Origin: Clostridium sp. OS1-26
GTDB taxonomy: Bacteria > Bacillota > Clostridia > Clostridiales > Clostridiaceae
NCBI RefSeq assembly: GCF_030915445.1
Contig: NZ_CP133264.1
Span: 1,860,001-1,924,000 of the forward strand
Length of the DNA stretch: 64,000 bases
Direction: 5' to 3'
Notes under the pieces: model-generated
What the model saw: the letters and a program-made list of their open reading frames with translations, nothing else
Database searches by the model: none
What the model was told of the DNA's origin: nothing
Shown here: positions 44,996-53,787 of the stretch, one piece after another
How the letters are laid out: each line of letters begins with the position of its first letter
How positions within the stretch are numbered: position 1 is the first letter of the stretch
Position numbers and translations under genes: made by a program

Positions 44996-46729
44996 CTATA
45001 GATTTAAGTCCTCTGAATACAACGTTTCTTTTTCTAAAAGTAAATTAGTTAGCTTTTCTAGATTATGTCTTTCCTTTAAAAGCAGCGTCTTAACATCTTC
45101 ATACATAGAATCAATCATGTCTTTACACTCTTTAATAACTTCATCTTGATTTAGATTTAGCTCTAGCAACTCTTGCATGTTTAATAATCCAAAAGTGTCA
45201 CCCATACCATATTGAGTTATCATATTAAATGATATTTTTGTACTTTGTTTTAAGTCATTATGTGCTCCAGTTGTAATGTAATCAGCTCCAAATATGATTT
45301 CTTCTGCAGCTCTTCCACCAAGTAGAACCATAATTCTCTTCTTCAAATAGTTTTTATTTTGATATAAGTTGTCTTTAGGTATACTTAAAGTGTATCCACC
45401 AGCACCTTTAGTACTTGGTATAATTGTAACCTTTGATACCTTTTCTTCCGGTAGAACCTTTAAAGATACAAGGGCATGTCCAATTTCGTGATAAGCCGTA
45501 ATCTTTTTATCTATATCCTTTATATGATCTCTATTTTTCTTTTCGTATCCAGCAAGAACAATTGAAAATGCTTGATCAAGATGTATATCTTCTATATTTT
45601 CACTATTATCTTTACAAGCCAGTATAGCAGCTTCATTTACTAAACTTTCAAGTTTTGCTCCTGAGAAGTAAGAAGTCTTATGAGCCCATTCTTTTACGTT
45701 TATACTTCCTACAGGCTTGTTCTTTAGATGAAGATTTAAAATTTTCTCTCTAGCGCTCACGTCTGGAAGATTGACTTCAATGTGTCTATCAAATCTACCA
45801 GGTCTTAAAAGAGCAGGATCTAGCATGTCTAATCTGTTTGTAGCGGCCATAACTATAATGCCTTCTTTTTCGTTAAAGCCTGACATTTCGGTAAGCAATG
45901 CATTTAGAGTTTGATCTCTTTCATCAGAACCACCAGTATTTTTTCCGCCATCTCTTTTCTTACCGATAGCATCTATTTCGTCGATAAATATAACAGCTTT
46001 GCCGTTACTTCTTGCTTTTTTAAATAATTGTCTTATACGGCTGGCACCAACCCCTACGTATACCTGAATAAAATCTGAACCAGATACAGCGTAGAATGGA
46101 ACTCCAGCTTCTCCTGCTACAGCCTTTGCTAGAAGTGTCTTACCTGTTCCAGGTTCACCATAAAGTATTACTCCTTTTGGCATTCTTGCGCCATATTGAG
46201 TATATTTTTCAGGATTTTTTAAAAAGTCAACTAAGTCATTCATACTTTCCTTAGCTTCCTCATTTCCAGCTACGTTCTTAAAGTTATATTTTATATCTGC
46301 CACAGCACTTGCATCCAAGGCATCCACTGAACGCATTCTTTTTGAAGCAATAGATGATGATTTTATACCCATAAATGCAATAGTTGCAATGGAAAGAATC
46401 AAAGTTGTCATAGGAAGTACTTGTCCGATATCCAGTGGTAGATCTTCAGACACTGTAACTCCATCCTTTAACATTACTTCTTTAAAATCATTTGTTCTAG
46501 GATTATCTGTTTCATATATTTTTCCGTCACTTAACTTAACTCTTATCTTAGAAGTATTAGTTAAGTATACAGTTGAAACCTTTTTACTAGAGACATCATT
46601 TAAAAAAATAACATAAGATTTGTAATCAGTAGATCTATGTGAGTAATTAAGAAATATCAACGCTACTAGAGAAAGTACGGCAGTTAAAACAGGTATCAGC
46701 ATAAATTTGTTTTTAATTTTATTCTTCAT
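44996..46729 (-). CDS. FtsH-like membrane AAA+ zinc metalloprotease
   Basis: 577-aa protein. Two membrane helices flank an ~70-residue outer domain (about residues 10-28 and 103-122). AAA+ motifs: Walker A GEPGTGKTL (191-199), Walker B VIFIDEIDAIG, the second-region-of-homology NRLDMLDPALLRPGRFDRHI, and zinc motif TAYHEIGHALVS. It degrades unneeded membrane and soluble proteins. The genome very likely has a second ftsH next to hpt/tilS, so I regard this as a paralogue. Start is ATG 46729 with GGTGAGG upstream; the longer frame to 46807 runs through a REP-like repeat. Confidence 0.93.
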   Translation of the reverse strand: MKNKIKNKFMLIPVLTAVLSLVALIFLNYSHRSTDYKSYVIFLNDVSSKKVSTVYLTNTSKIRVKLSDGKIYETDNPRTNDFKEVMLKDGVTVSEDLPLDIGQVLPMTTLILSIATIAFMGIKSSSIASKRMRSVDALDASAVADIKYNFKNVAGNEEAKESMNDLVDFLKNPEKYTQYGARMPKGVILYGEPGTGKTLLAKAVAGEAGVPFYAVSGSDFIQVYVGVGASRIRQLFKKARSNGKAVIFIDEIDAIGKKRDGGKNTGGSDERDQTLNALLTEMSGFNEKEGIIVMAATNRLDMLDPALLRPGRFDRHIEVNLPDVSAREKILNLHLKNKPVGSINVKEWAHKTSYFSGAKLESLVNEAAILACKDNSENIEDIHLDQAFSIVLAGYEKKNRDHIKDIDKKITAYHEIGHALVSLKVLPEEKVSKVTIIPSTKGAGGYTLSIPKDNLYQNKNYLKKRIMVLLGGRAAEEIIFGADYITTGAHNDLKQSTKISFNMITQYGMGDTFGLLNMQELLELNLNQDEVIKECKDMIDSMYEDVKTLLLKERHNLEKLTNLLLEKETLYSEDLNL

Positions 46730-47165
46730 TAAATACCTCACCTTCCTAAAATGATTATATATTTGAATTTTTAGTTGAAATCTTGATGAAAAACTGTGAA
46801 CTATCAATGATAAAAAGTTACTAAAAGTTGTGAACTGTCCCTGATGATATATCTATGAACTACTTAAGAAAATCATATGTTGATTAGGTCACATCTGAAT
46901 ATGATATTATAATATTTTTGATATTAAGTCTAATGAAAATCATAAATTTTACTAAAGTAATTTATGGAACAGCTGGTGATGAAATTACGAACTACATTGA
47001 AAATGTTATTGCAGAAATTTTAGTTTACTGTATACTTTACTTATAAAGAAAAACTTGGGTTTTATAGTTACTAAACTTATATGCTAGCTATTTATTGCTT
47101 ATAGAAACAATAGTTTTAGTGATGGTTAGTTGTTATTAGATAAACGAAAGAGGGGAGAATTTTAC
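46730..47165. other. 436-base gap before the DUF1232 gene
   Basis: It contains REP-like copies R6 at the FtsH-like promoter side. A 37-codon frame (46933-47046) has no ribosome site and no family. Otherwise AT-rich without clear features until GAGGGGAG before ATG 47166. Confidence 0.4.
46785..46841. repeat. REP-like half-sites R6a and R6b
   Basis: R6a GATGAAAAACTGTGAACTATC (from 46785; first 20 bases clearly alike) and R6b AAAAGTTGTGAACTGTCCC (46823-46841) are right-arm copies in the same orientation. They lie 56-112 bases upstream of the FtsH-like start, within its presumed promoter region. Confidence 0.7.
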
Positions 47166-48203
47166 ATGAAGATTTCAGCTGCAAAAGCTATTTTAACAGA
47201 GCAGGATATATTAAGCATAATTGAAGATTATGTTCATATTGAAGGGCTTGAAATAAACTCTATAGAAATTAAAGAGTTAATAACAGTTAGAGGTAGCTAT
47301 AAAAAAAGAATAAAGATTCCCTTTGAAGTTAAATTAGGACTAGGAAATATAAAAGGTAATATAATAAATGTTAAGATATTGAAAATTAATGTATCCAAAA
47401 TAGGAATAATAAAGAGCATTAGAAATATTGCATTAAAAAAGTTACTAAGTGATTTTGCTGATTTAGGTGTGGATGTGGACAAGGATAATGTGGCTGTTAA
47501 CCTAGAAGAAGTGTCCAAGCTAGTGCCATATTTCTACTTTACATTAAATCGAATAAATATTATTGAAGGTGGAATAGAAGTAGAAGCAGAAAATGTTATC
47601 TATGCTGAAACTAAAAAAATGATACCAATGAAGAAAAGTTGCGAACTGTCCCCAATAAGAACCCAGGGGGAATACTCAAGAGTTAGGAATAGAATAGTGG
47701 AAAAGGTTCCCGAAAAATATGAAAAGGCTGTTCAGTATGCAATGCTTATACCAGATATAACAGTGCTTTTATGTAGATTATTTAAAGATAAAAGGGTTAA
47801 AATAAAGGTAAAGATGATGGTTGGTGGAGTGATAATGTATTTAGCTAGCCCAATAGACATACTTCCGGATTTCATACCTCTTATAGGTAGAATTGATGAT
47901 GTAGCTATAGCTTTCTTTGGACTAAATGCTATTATAAATGAGGTTCCAGAAGAAATCATCCTTGAAAATTGGCAGGGAGAGGAAAATGTAATTTTATTGA
48001 CTAAAGAAGCCGTTAATTATATATCTAACCTAGTTGGCACTTACAATGTAAGCAAATTTATTGAAGTTATAAAAAGCATTTTTAAAAAAGGACATGAAAA
48101 TTATAAGTTAGCTGCAAAGAAACAGCAGTTAGAATCTAATATGTATAATCTTGAACTTGAGGAGGCAATAACTTTAAATGAAGATAATCACCATATACAC
48201 TGA
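47166..48203 (+). CDS. DUF1232 (YkvA-type) protein with a REP-derived segment
   Basis: 345-aa protein. The N-terminal ~155 residues are charged with beta-like stretches ([20 protein letters not shown]). The C-terminal part holds DUF1232 ([38 protein letters not shown]), a short membrane-associated domain of unknown role. Between them the bases AAAAGTTGCGAACTGTCCCC (47634-47653) encode SCELSP, a REP-like half-site kept in frame. Start ATG 47166 follows GAGGGGAG; upstream TTG 47130 precedes it. Its 3' end overlaps rnhA by 26 bases. Confidence 0.8.
   Translation: MKISAAKAILTEQDILSIIEDYVHIEGLEINSIEIKELITVRGSYKKRIKIPFEVKLGLGNIKGNIINVKILKINVSKIGIIKSIRNIALKKLLSDFADLGVDVDKDNVAVNLEEVSKLVPYFYFTLNRINIIEGGIEVEAENVIYAETKKMIPMKKSCELSPIRTQGEYSRVRNRIVEKVPEKYEKAVQYAMLIPDITVLLCRLFKDKRVKIKVKMMVGGVIMYLASPIDILPDFIPLIGRIDDVAIAFFGLNAIINEVPEEIILENWQGEENVILLTKEAVNYISNLVGTYNVSKFIEVIKSIFKKGHENYKLAAKKQQLESNMYNLELEEAITLNEDNHHIH
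47634..47653 (+). repeat. REP-like half-site R7 inside a coding sequence
   Basis: AAAAGTTGCGAACTGTCCCC matches the R6b arm at 18 of 19 positions and R4b closely. It is in frame in the DUF1232 gene. Confidence 0.75.
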
Positions 48204-48624
48204 TGGAGCATGTAGAGGAAATGGAAAAGAGAATACAATTGGAGGATTTGGAATAGTCCTTATGTATAACGGTATGAAAAAGGAAATAAAAAAAGGATAT
48301 AGAAATACCACAAATAATATAATGGAGCTTTCAGCGGTAATTGAAGCATTGTCTATGCTAAAAGAACCCTGTGAAGTTAAGCTTCATAGTGATTCAGCTT
48401 ATGTAATAAATGCAATAAATCAAAATTGGATTAAAAACTGGCAAAAAAATGGTTGGAAGACAGCTTCTAAAGAACCAGTGAAAAATAGAGAACTTTGGGA
48501 GAAGCTTATAGAGTTAGTTAATATTCACAAAGTTGAGTTTATAAAAGTAAAAGGACACAGTGATAACGAATTTAACAATAGATGTGATAAACTTGCAAAT
48601 GAAGCAATGGATGAATTAATTTAA
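48178..48624 (+). CDS. rnhA: Ribonuclease HI
   Basis: 148-aa RNase H fold. TDGACRGNG (Asp9), NNIMELSAV (Glu50), HSDSAYV (Asp72) and [15 protein letters not shown] with the late His and Asp make the complete DEDD-type site. It cuts RNA in RNA-DNA hybrids. It overlaps the DUF1232 gene by 26 bases and is presumably translated with it; GAGG inside that gene precedes ATG 48178. Length is normal. Confidence 0.95.
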   Translation: MKIITIYTDGACRGNGKENTIGGFGIVLMYNGMKKEIKKGYRNTTNNIMELSAVIEALSMLKEPCEVKLHSDSAYVINAINQNWIKNWQKNGWKTASKEPVKNRELWEKLIELVNIHKVEFIKVKGHSDNEFNNRCDKLANEAMDELI

Positions 48625-48698
48625 GTTTTCTGTTTAATAAATAAAAAAATGCATATTCTATATATATACCTATTTAAAATAAAAGGAGAGTGTAGATT

Positions 48699-48863
48699 AT
48701 GCGTGGTAAATTTCTTGCAGGAGCTTTGATCGGAGCAGCAGTTGGCATGATGATGATGCCTGAACTTGATAGAAATACAAGAAGAAGAATAAAGAGAACA
48801 GCTAAGGTTGTTAGACATACAGCAGGAGATATGTACGAAAATGTATTAGATAGAGTTAAATAA
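48699..48863 (+). CDS. Small YtxH-like protein (54 aa)
   Basis: ATG 48699 with AAAAGGAGAG before it, to TAA 48861-48863. A Gly/Ala-rich helix (KFLAGALIGAAVGMMMM) is followed by the basic amphipathic RNTRRRIKRTAKVVRH. This matches short YtxH-domain proteins, which have one membrane helix and a charged helical tail. Role unknown. A strong terminator follows. Confidence 0.8.
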   Translation: MRGKFLAGALIGAAVGMMMMPELDRNTRRRIKRTAKVVRHTAGDMYENVLDRVK

Positions 48864-48886
48864 TTAAACATATATAAGGCATATTC

Positions 48887-48933
48887 AAAATTGCGTACTT
48901 TGAAATTAATTTTTGCAGTACGCAATTTTTTTG
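48887..48933 (+). terminator. Terminator after the YtxH-like gene
   Basis: AAAATTGCGTACT (48887-48899) pairs perfectly with 48917-48929, then more Ts. It separates this transcript from the XRE-TPR genes. Confidence 0.85.
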
Positions 48934-49123
48934 AATGCAAGAAATTGGTAAAAAATAGTATATAGTTGAATTTAAGGTCAATAAAAGTGAAAAGTATTAC
49001 TATTTTATTAAAAATTTTTATATTAGGATTAAAAATATGTTATAATAAGGTGAGACTTTGCAGAATTTTTAATAAAATAATTTATATATATTAATATCGT
49101 AGGTAGTAAAGGAAGAGTGATTT

Positions 49124-50428
49124 ATGGAAATACTGTCTTTAGGAGAAAAAATTAAGAGAAGAAGAAAAGAGCTCAACATGACATTAAAGGATTTGGCAGG
49201 AGACAGAATTACTCCAGGACAAATAAGTCTTGTAGAATCCGGGAAATCTAATCCAAGTATGGACCTGCTCGAATACTTAGCAGAGGCACTAAACACTTCA
49301 ATCGAATATCTCATGGAATCAGAAGAGACCCAGGCAGAAAAAATTTGTACTTATTTTGAAAACATAGCAGAATCATATATAATTAATGAAGACTTAACTC
49401 AGGGAGAGCAGTATATTGAGAAGTCTTTATACTATGCAGAAAAATACAACTTGGAGTATAGAAAAGCTAAAAACTTATATCTAAGAGGCATAATTTACAT
49501 GACAAAAAATGAAAATGCTGTAGCACAGCAATTTTTTCTTTCAGCTAATGTTATTTTTATAAAAAATAATAACTATGAAGAAACAATAAAAGCATTTGTC
49601 AACTTAGGGAAAATTACAATGGAGTTAAAAGCTTATCATTCTTCATGCAGTTATTTTCAACAGGCAGAAAATGTTTACACTGAAAATGAAATAGGAAATG
49701 ACTTCTTGCTTGGACAAATATATTATTATTTGGCTTGTGTGTATTTTAAGTTAGAGAGTACAGAAAAAGCCATAAATTATTCTTATCTTGCTAAGGAAAA
49801 ATTTAAACAATTGGATAATAAAAGGGAGTATGCAAGAACTCTTTTGCTTCTATCAGAAGAATATAATAAGAAAGGCGACGTAGACAATGCAATAAAATAT
49901 TCCAAGAAGACATTAGAGGTATACAAAGAAATAAATGATCTTATGCATATTGCTAAGATAGAAAATAATTTAGGAAAATTATTCTGTGATTTTGATAATT
50001 TAGAGGAATCTTTCATACACTTAAGTAAAGCTAAAGAACTTAGAGTTAGAATTAATGATTCAGATTTAGTTGAAACCTTAGTAAATATTTGTGAAAATTA
50101 TATAAAATTAAAGAATGTAGAAAAGGCTAAAAAAACACTTGAAGAAATAATGGACACCATTAGCGATGGTAGTGATAAAGCTCTTATACAGTATTATCTG
50201 CTTAAGTTCAGAGTGGACATGTTAGAATCGGATATAAAAGAGGCAGAAAATACATTAATTATGGCCTTGAATTTTGTTAGAAATATGGATTACACTAAAG
50301 AAATTGCAGAAATAGCTATCATGCTTGGAAAGTTTTATATAGATTATGGTAGAGATAAAGATGCAGCCCAATATTTAAATGAGGGTGTTGAAACCTTTAA
50401 GAAACTTGGAATATTGAAAGAGTCTTAA
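49124..50428 (+). CDS. XRE-type HTH regulator with TPR repeats (RRNPP-like), first of a tandem pair
   Basis: 434-aa cytoplasmic protein. HTH_3 domain in residues 1-65 (GEKIKRRRKELNMTLKDLAG, ITPGQISLVESGKSNPSMDL), then about eight helical repeats with TPR character (YYLACVYFKLESTEKAINYS, EYNKKGDVDNAIKYSKKTLE). This layout is that of RRNPP quorum-sensing regulators (PlcR, NprR, Rgg-like), which bind small peptides. No clear propeptide gene was found beside it. GAAGAG precedes ATG 49124, and TATAAT occurs near 49040. The second copy follows after 18 bases. Confidence 0.87.
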   Translation: MEILSLGEKIKRRRKELNMTLKDLAGDRITPGQISLVESGKSNPSMDLLEYLAEALNTSIEYLMESEETQAEKICTYFENIAESYIINEDLTQGEQYIEKSLYYAEKYNLEYRKAKNLYLRGIIYMTKNENAVAQQFFLSANVIFIKNNNYEETIKAFVNLGKITMELKAYHSSCSYFQQAENVYTENEIGNDFLLGQIYYYLACVYFKLESTEKAINYSYLAKEKFKQLDNKREYARTLLLLSEEYNKKGDVDNAIKYSKKTLEVYKEINDLMHIAKIENNLGKLFCDFDNLEESFIHLSKAKELRVRINDSDLVETLVNICENYIKLKNVEKAKKTLEEIMDTISDGSDKALIQYYLLKFRVDMLESDIKEAENTLIMALNFVRNMDYTKEIAEIAIMLGKFYIDYGRDKDAAQYLNEGVETFKKLGILKES

Positions 50429-50446
50429 TGAGAATAGGTGAGGATT

Positions 50447-51700
50447 ATGGAGATACTTTCTACAGGAGAAAAGATAAAAAGAGCTAGAATATATAAAGGT
50501 TATACATTAAAGGATTTATGTGGGGACAAAATATCTGTTTCTAAAATGAGCTGCATCGAAAATGATAAAATAAAGCCAGAAGAATGGATATTGGACTTCA
50601 TTGCAGCAAAGTTAGAAATAGATCCAATGTACTTAAAACAAGATATAAAGTCACAGGTGATTGAAAATATTCAGGACATAGAGAGAACAGGATATTCTGA
50701 GTGGTATGAGAAGGAGTTAGAATATAATTTAAAGTTTGCTGAAGAGTTATCATATTTTGATATTGCATTTAGGATAATGCATTTGCTATTCAATTATTAT
50801 CTAGATGAGAATAAGATAGAAAAAGTACAGCTTATAGTTTCGAAATACTATGATTACTGGCAAAAATACTTTTCGGAAGAAAGTGGAGCTGTATACTATA
50901 TGGATATAGCAAGATACTTCTACAATACCAAGGAATTTTCACAAGCTGCTAATTATTACAGTAATGTTAGACAGATTTCTAAGGAAAAAAGAAATCCTAT
51001 ATTGCTGGCGAGAGCTACCTATAATGAAGCTGCTTGCTATGTAATGCTGGAAAACTATGAAAAGGCTTACGAAATAGCAATAGAACTTATTGATTTGATG
51101 GATTATATTGAGAAGGATACAAAAAAAGCAGAAGCATATCATATGTTGGCGATACTTTCACTTAGGAGAAATATGGATAAGTTCCATGAGTATGAGCAAA
51201 AATCCTACGAATTGTATAAAAATAATCTAGCGCATATGGCACAGGCTATATATAACTATGCCGTAGTTATGTTTGGACAGGGACTCGTGGATATTGCTAT
51301 AGCCTATACAAATAAAGCTTTAGAGTGTTTCCCAAAGGACAATAAGGAAACTCTAGTAAATTTTATGTTAATGTGTACTAGCAAGTTAATTGAAAGTAAT
51401 GTTTTAGATAAAGCTAAAAGTGTATGCGATGAGGCATTAAACTACTCAATAGATCTCAATAATATAGTTTTTATTGAAAAATCCTATTATTATAAGGCTC
51501 TGATTCTGGAAAAGGAAGGCAATATGATTTCTGCGGAGATGTATATGAATTTAGCATTGGATGCACTGCTTAAATTTGCAACTAAAAATGAAATATACAA
51601 AAGATACATGGAGATGGGAAACATGTACCACAGAATGGAAAGCGTTAATGAATCTATAAAATATTTTAATTTTGCTATTCAACTAGAAAAGAAAATGTAA
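50447..51700 (+). CDS. XRE-type HTH regulator with TPR repeats, second of a tandem pair
   Basis: 417-aa paralogue of the gene before it: MEILSTGEKIKRARIYKGYT opens the HTH domain in parallel with MEILSLGEKIKRRRKEL, which fixes the start at ATG 50447 rather than GTG 50438. The recognition part ISVSKMSCIENDKIKPEEWI is less canonical. Helical repeats continue to the end (YYSNVRQISKEKRNPILLAR, YNYAVVMFGQGLVDIAIAYT). It probably shares the first gene's transcript and may form heteromers or act on common targets. A terminator follows. Confidence 0.85.
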   Translation: MEILSTGEKIKRARIYKGYTLKDLCGDKISVSKMSCIENDKIKPEEWILDFIAAKLEIDPMYLKQDIKSQVIENIQDIERTGYSEWYEKELEYNLKFAEELSYFDIAFRIMHLLFNYYLDENKIEKVQLIVSKYYDYWQKYFSEESGAVYYMDIARYFYNTKEFSQAANYYSNVRQISKEKRNPILLARATYNEAACYVMLENYEKAYEIAIELIDLMDYIEKDTKKAEAYHMLAILSLRRNMDKFHEYEQKSYELYKNNLAHMAQAIYNYAVVMFGQGLVDIAIAYTNKALECFPKDNKETLVNFMLMCTSKLIESNVLDKAKSVCDEALNYSIDLNNIVFIEKSYYYKALILEKEGNMISAEMYMNLALDALLKFATKNEIYKRYMEMGNMYHRMESVNESIKYFNFAIQLEKKM

Positions 51701-51713
51701 GCATATAAATATA

Positions 51714-51750
51714 GAACTATTTGTTAATTTAACAAATAGTTCTGTTTTTT
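51714..51750 (+). terminator. Terminator after the tandem regulators
   Basis: GAACTATTTGTT (51714-51725) pairs perfectly with 51731-51742, loop of five, then TGTTTTTT. Confidence 0.88.
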
Positions 51751-51865
51751 GTAAAATTAAAGATATTTAATTAAATAATGCTTTAAAAATTTTCTGTAAT
51801 ACCCCCTTTAAAAGTAAATATTATCCGTAAATATTTGTGAAAAGAATATAAAGGGAGGAACAAAT

Positions 51866-52915
51866 ATGAAAAAGATAGCATTATTTATAACAGCTTTAAC
51901 AGTGTCATTAAGTTTAGGAGGAAAGGCATTAGCCGATACTAATACGGCAACATTTGCAGATAAGGCTGGGATAACACCGGATAACGTAATATTATATCCT
52001 ATTGACAAAGCGTTAGATAATTTAAAGATTAATACGGCAAGCAGCGATGATAAAAAAGCAGAGGCTCTAGCAGAAGTAGCAGAGGAAAGGCTTGGAGAAA
52101 GCGAAGTAATGGCTGACAAAGAAAAGACAGATCTTTCAAATCAGACATTAAAGGAATATAGTGATAAAATGACTGAAGCTCAAGAAAAGGTAGAAGATGC
52201 TATCGACAAAGCAACTGATAGCACAACTACTGATAGTGCTATAAAATTAGATGAATTAAAAAAGGAAGAAACGTCAATATCTGATAGGCAAATGAAGTCC
52301 ATTGAGGTTTTAAAGAATATAGAAAGTAAGGTTTCTGGCAATGCTAAGGAAACTATAGCAAAGGTTATAGAAATGCAAACTGCTAAAAAAGAGGCAATAA
52401 TTGCAGTAAATAAAGAAAGAGAAGCATTGATAAAAGACAAACAGGCAGTAAAAGATGCTGAAAAGAAAATAGAGCAAGCTAAAAAATCAGGAAATGAACA
52501 AGATATAAAAACAGCAGAAGATAAATTAAAGCAAAGTCAAGAAGCTTTAAATATTCAAAAAGAGAAATTTAATCAGGTAGTAGCTGCGAAGAAGGAAGTA
52601 ATGAAGATTGGAGTAGGCCAATTAAAGAAACAGCTAAAGAATGAATTAAAAGAGGAAGTTAAGAACGGCAACATAACAAAAGAAGAGGCTAAAGATGCTT
52701 TAAAAGCAGTAAATAATAAAAAGGAAGAAACAAATAGCAATGTTTCTAATAGCACTGCTAATGTAGTTGAGACAAAAACTAGTAATGATGCAGATGATAA
52801 CAGTTCAAGTATTTCTAAACATGGAAAGTCAGAAAAAGAGAATAAAGGCGAAGAGATGAAGGCCAATAAAGAAAAGAAAGCAGAAAAAGAGAATAAGTCT
52901 AGACATGAAAATTAA
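51866..52915 (+). CDS. Secreted DUF5667-type coiled-coil protein
   Basis: 349-aa exported protein. Signal peptide about residues 1-23 (KKIALFITALTVSLSLGGKALA). Near residues 37-85 the DUF5667 pattern appears: NVILYPIDKALDNLKI, then DDKKAEALAEVAEERLGES. The centre (100-290) is a long, highly charged coiled coil rich in Lys, Glu and Ala; the tail is Ser/Asn-rich and ends in Lys/Glu repeats. It may bind the wall or scaffold envelope proteins; no enzyme motif is seen. AAAGGGAGG precedes ATG 51866. Confidence 0.85.
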   Translation: MKKIALFITALTVSLSLGGKALADTNTATFADKAGITPDNVILYPIDKALDNLKINTASSDDKKAEALAEVAEERLGESEVMADKEKTDLSNQTLKEYSDKMTEAQEKVEDAIDKATDSTTTDSAIKLDELKKEETSISDRQMKSIEVLKNIESKVSGNAKETIAKVIEMQTAKKEAIIAVNKEREALIKDKQAVKDAEKKIEQAKKSGNEQDIKTAEDKLKQSQEALNIQKEKFNQVVAAKKEVMKIGVGQLKKQLKNELKEEVKNGNITKEEAKDALKAVNNKKEETNSNVSNSTANVVETKTSNDADDNSSSISKHGKSEKENKGEEMKANKEKKAEKENKSRHEN

Positions 52916-52944
52916 TTATTATATTAAGTCTTAGAGTAGTGTAG

Positions 52945-52990
52945 AAGGTAATCATTAAGGTAAAATACTAAAATGATTACCTTTTATTAT
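52945..52990 (+). terminator. Terminator before the feo operon
   Basis: AAGGTAATCATT (52945-52956) pairs perfectly with AATGATTACCTT (52972-52983), then TTATTATTTAG. Confidence 0.75.
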
Positions 52991-53013
52991 TTAGTTTATT
53001 TTATAATAGGGTA

Positions 53014-53073
53014 TTTACAATAATAGAATATGGTGGTAATATATCATTGTAAATGATAATGAGAATCAATTTC
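53014..53073 (+). promoter_or_regulatory. feo promoter with Fur box
   Basis: TTTACA (53014-53019), 17 bases, TAATAT (53037-53042). GATAATGAGAATCAATTTC (53055-53073) matches the GATAATGATAATCATTATC Fur consensus at 16 of 19 positions and covers the start of transcription. Iron-bound Fur should repress the operon. Confidence 0.8.
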
Positions 53074-53142
53074 AAATAAAATAATATGTTTTTTAAATAT
53101 CAAAGGACAATGAATATCAGTATTATTATGGAGGAATGAATT

Positions 53143-53379
53143 ATGTCAAAATTATTAGGACTGCATGAATTAGAAATTAAATCTAGGGCTAGAGTTGTAC
53201 AAATTGCTTCAGAAAGTAGAATGCGAAGAAGGATAATGGATATGGGAATAGTTAAGGGAACAGAAATATTAGTTGAAGGAAAAGCACCTATGGGAGACCC
53301 TATAGAAATTCAAGTGAGGGGATATAATTTAAGCCTTAGAAAAAGTGAAGCGAAGGATATTATTGTGGAGATTGTGTAG
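53143..53379 (+). CDS. feoA: Ferrous iron transport protein A
   Basis: 78-aa SH3-like FeoA. Typical pattern LHELEIKSRARVVQI, RRRIMDMGIVKGTEILV, APMGDPIEIQVRGYNLSLRK. FeoA interacts with FeoB and is needed for ferrous uptake. Fur-boxed promoter upstream; GGAGGAA precedes ATG 53143. Confidence 0.95.
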   Translation: MSKLLGLHELEIKSRARVVQIASESRMRRRIMDMGIVKGTEILVEGKAPMGDPIEIQVRGYNLSLRKSEAKDIIVEIV

Positions 53380-53421
53380 ATTATACACTTAATAATATTT
53401 ATTAGAAAGGAGGACTATAGA

Positions 53422-53655
53422 GTGATCAATATATGTATTCCTTTGAATTCTATTGGAATTGGCAGTTACGCAGAAGTAAACAACATAGAAGGCGGTGAAC
53501 TTATGTGTAAAAAGCTTATGGAAATGGGAGTTAACAAAGGAGCAATAATTGAAGTTATGAGAAATGATGCAGGTCCTTTGATAATAAAAATTGGAGAGAC
53601 ACGATTGGTACTGGGAAGAGGAATGGCACAAAAGGTTATGGTAAGAGAGGTATAG
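53422..53655 (+). CDS. feoA: Ferrous iron transport protein A, second copy
   Basis: 77-aa FeoA-type protein (IGIGSYAEVNNIEGGELMCK, LMEMGVNKGAIIEVM, GPLIIKIGETRLVLGRGMAQ). Start is GTG 53422, eight bases after AAAGGAGG (53406-53413). Two separate FeoA genes before feoB are common in clostridia. It differs considerably from the first copy, so the two may have different contacts on FeoB. Confidence 0.92.
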   Translation: MINICIPLNSIGIGSYAEVNNIEGGELMCKKLMEMGVNKGAIIEVMRNDAGPLIIKIGETRLVLGRGMAQKVMVREV

Positions 53656-53787
53656 AATTGTCTTGTACAGTATAAAGAATACAAGAGGCGCAACAATTAA
53701 GATGACTGTTGTGAGCATAATAAGGAATACATGAGACGAAACGATTAACAATTATTTTGCACAGGATGAGGAATACAGGAGGGTAAG

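Noticed and set aside
46730..46807. N-terminal extension of the FtsH-like protein by 26 residues
   Set aside because: The extension translates a REP-like repeat, and GGTGAGG with ATG 46729 gives the normal FtsH start.
46933..47046. 37-codon frame starting MKIINFTKVIYG
   Set aside because: No ribosome site before the ATG and no homologue recognised; kept only as part of the gap description.
49040..49085. 14-codon GTG frame upstream of the first XRE-TPR gene as a signalling peptide
   Set aside because: No clear ribosome site, no signal peptide and no export or cleavage pattern.
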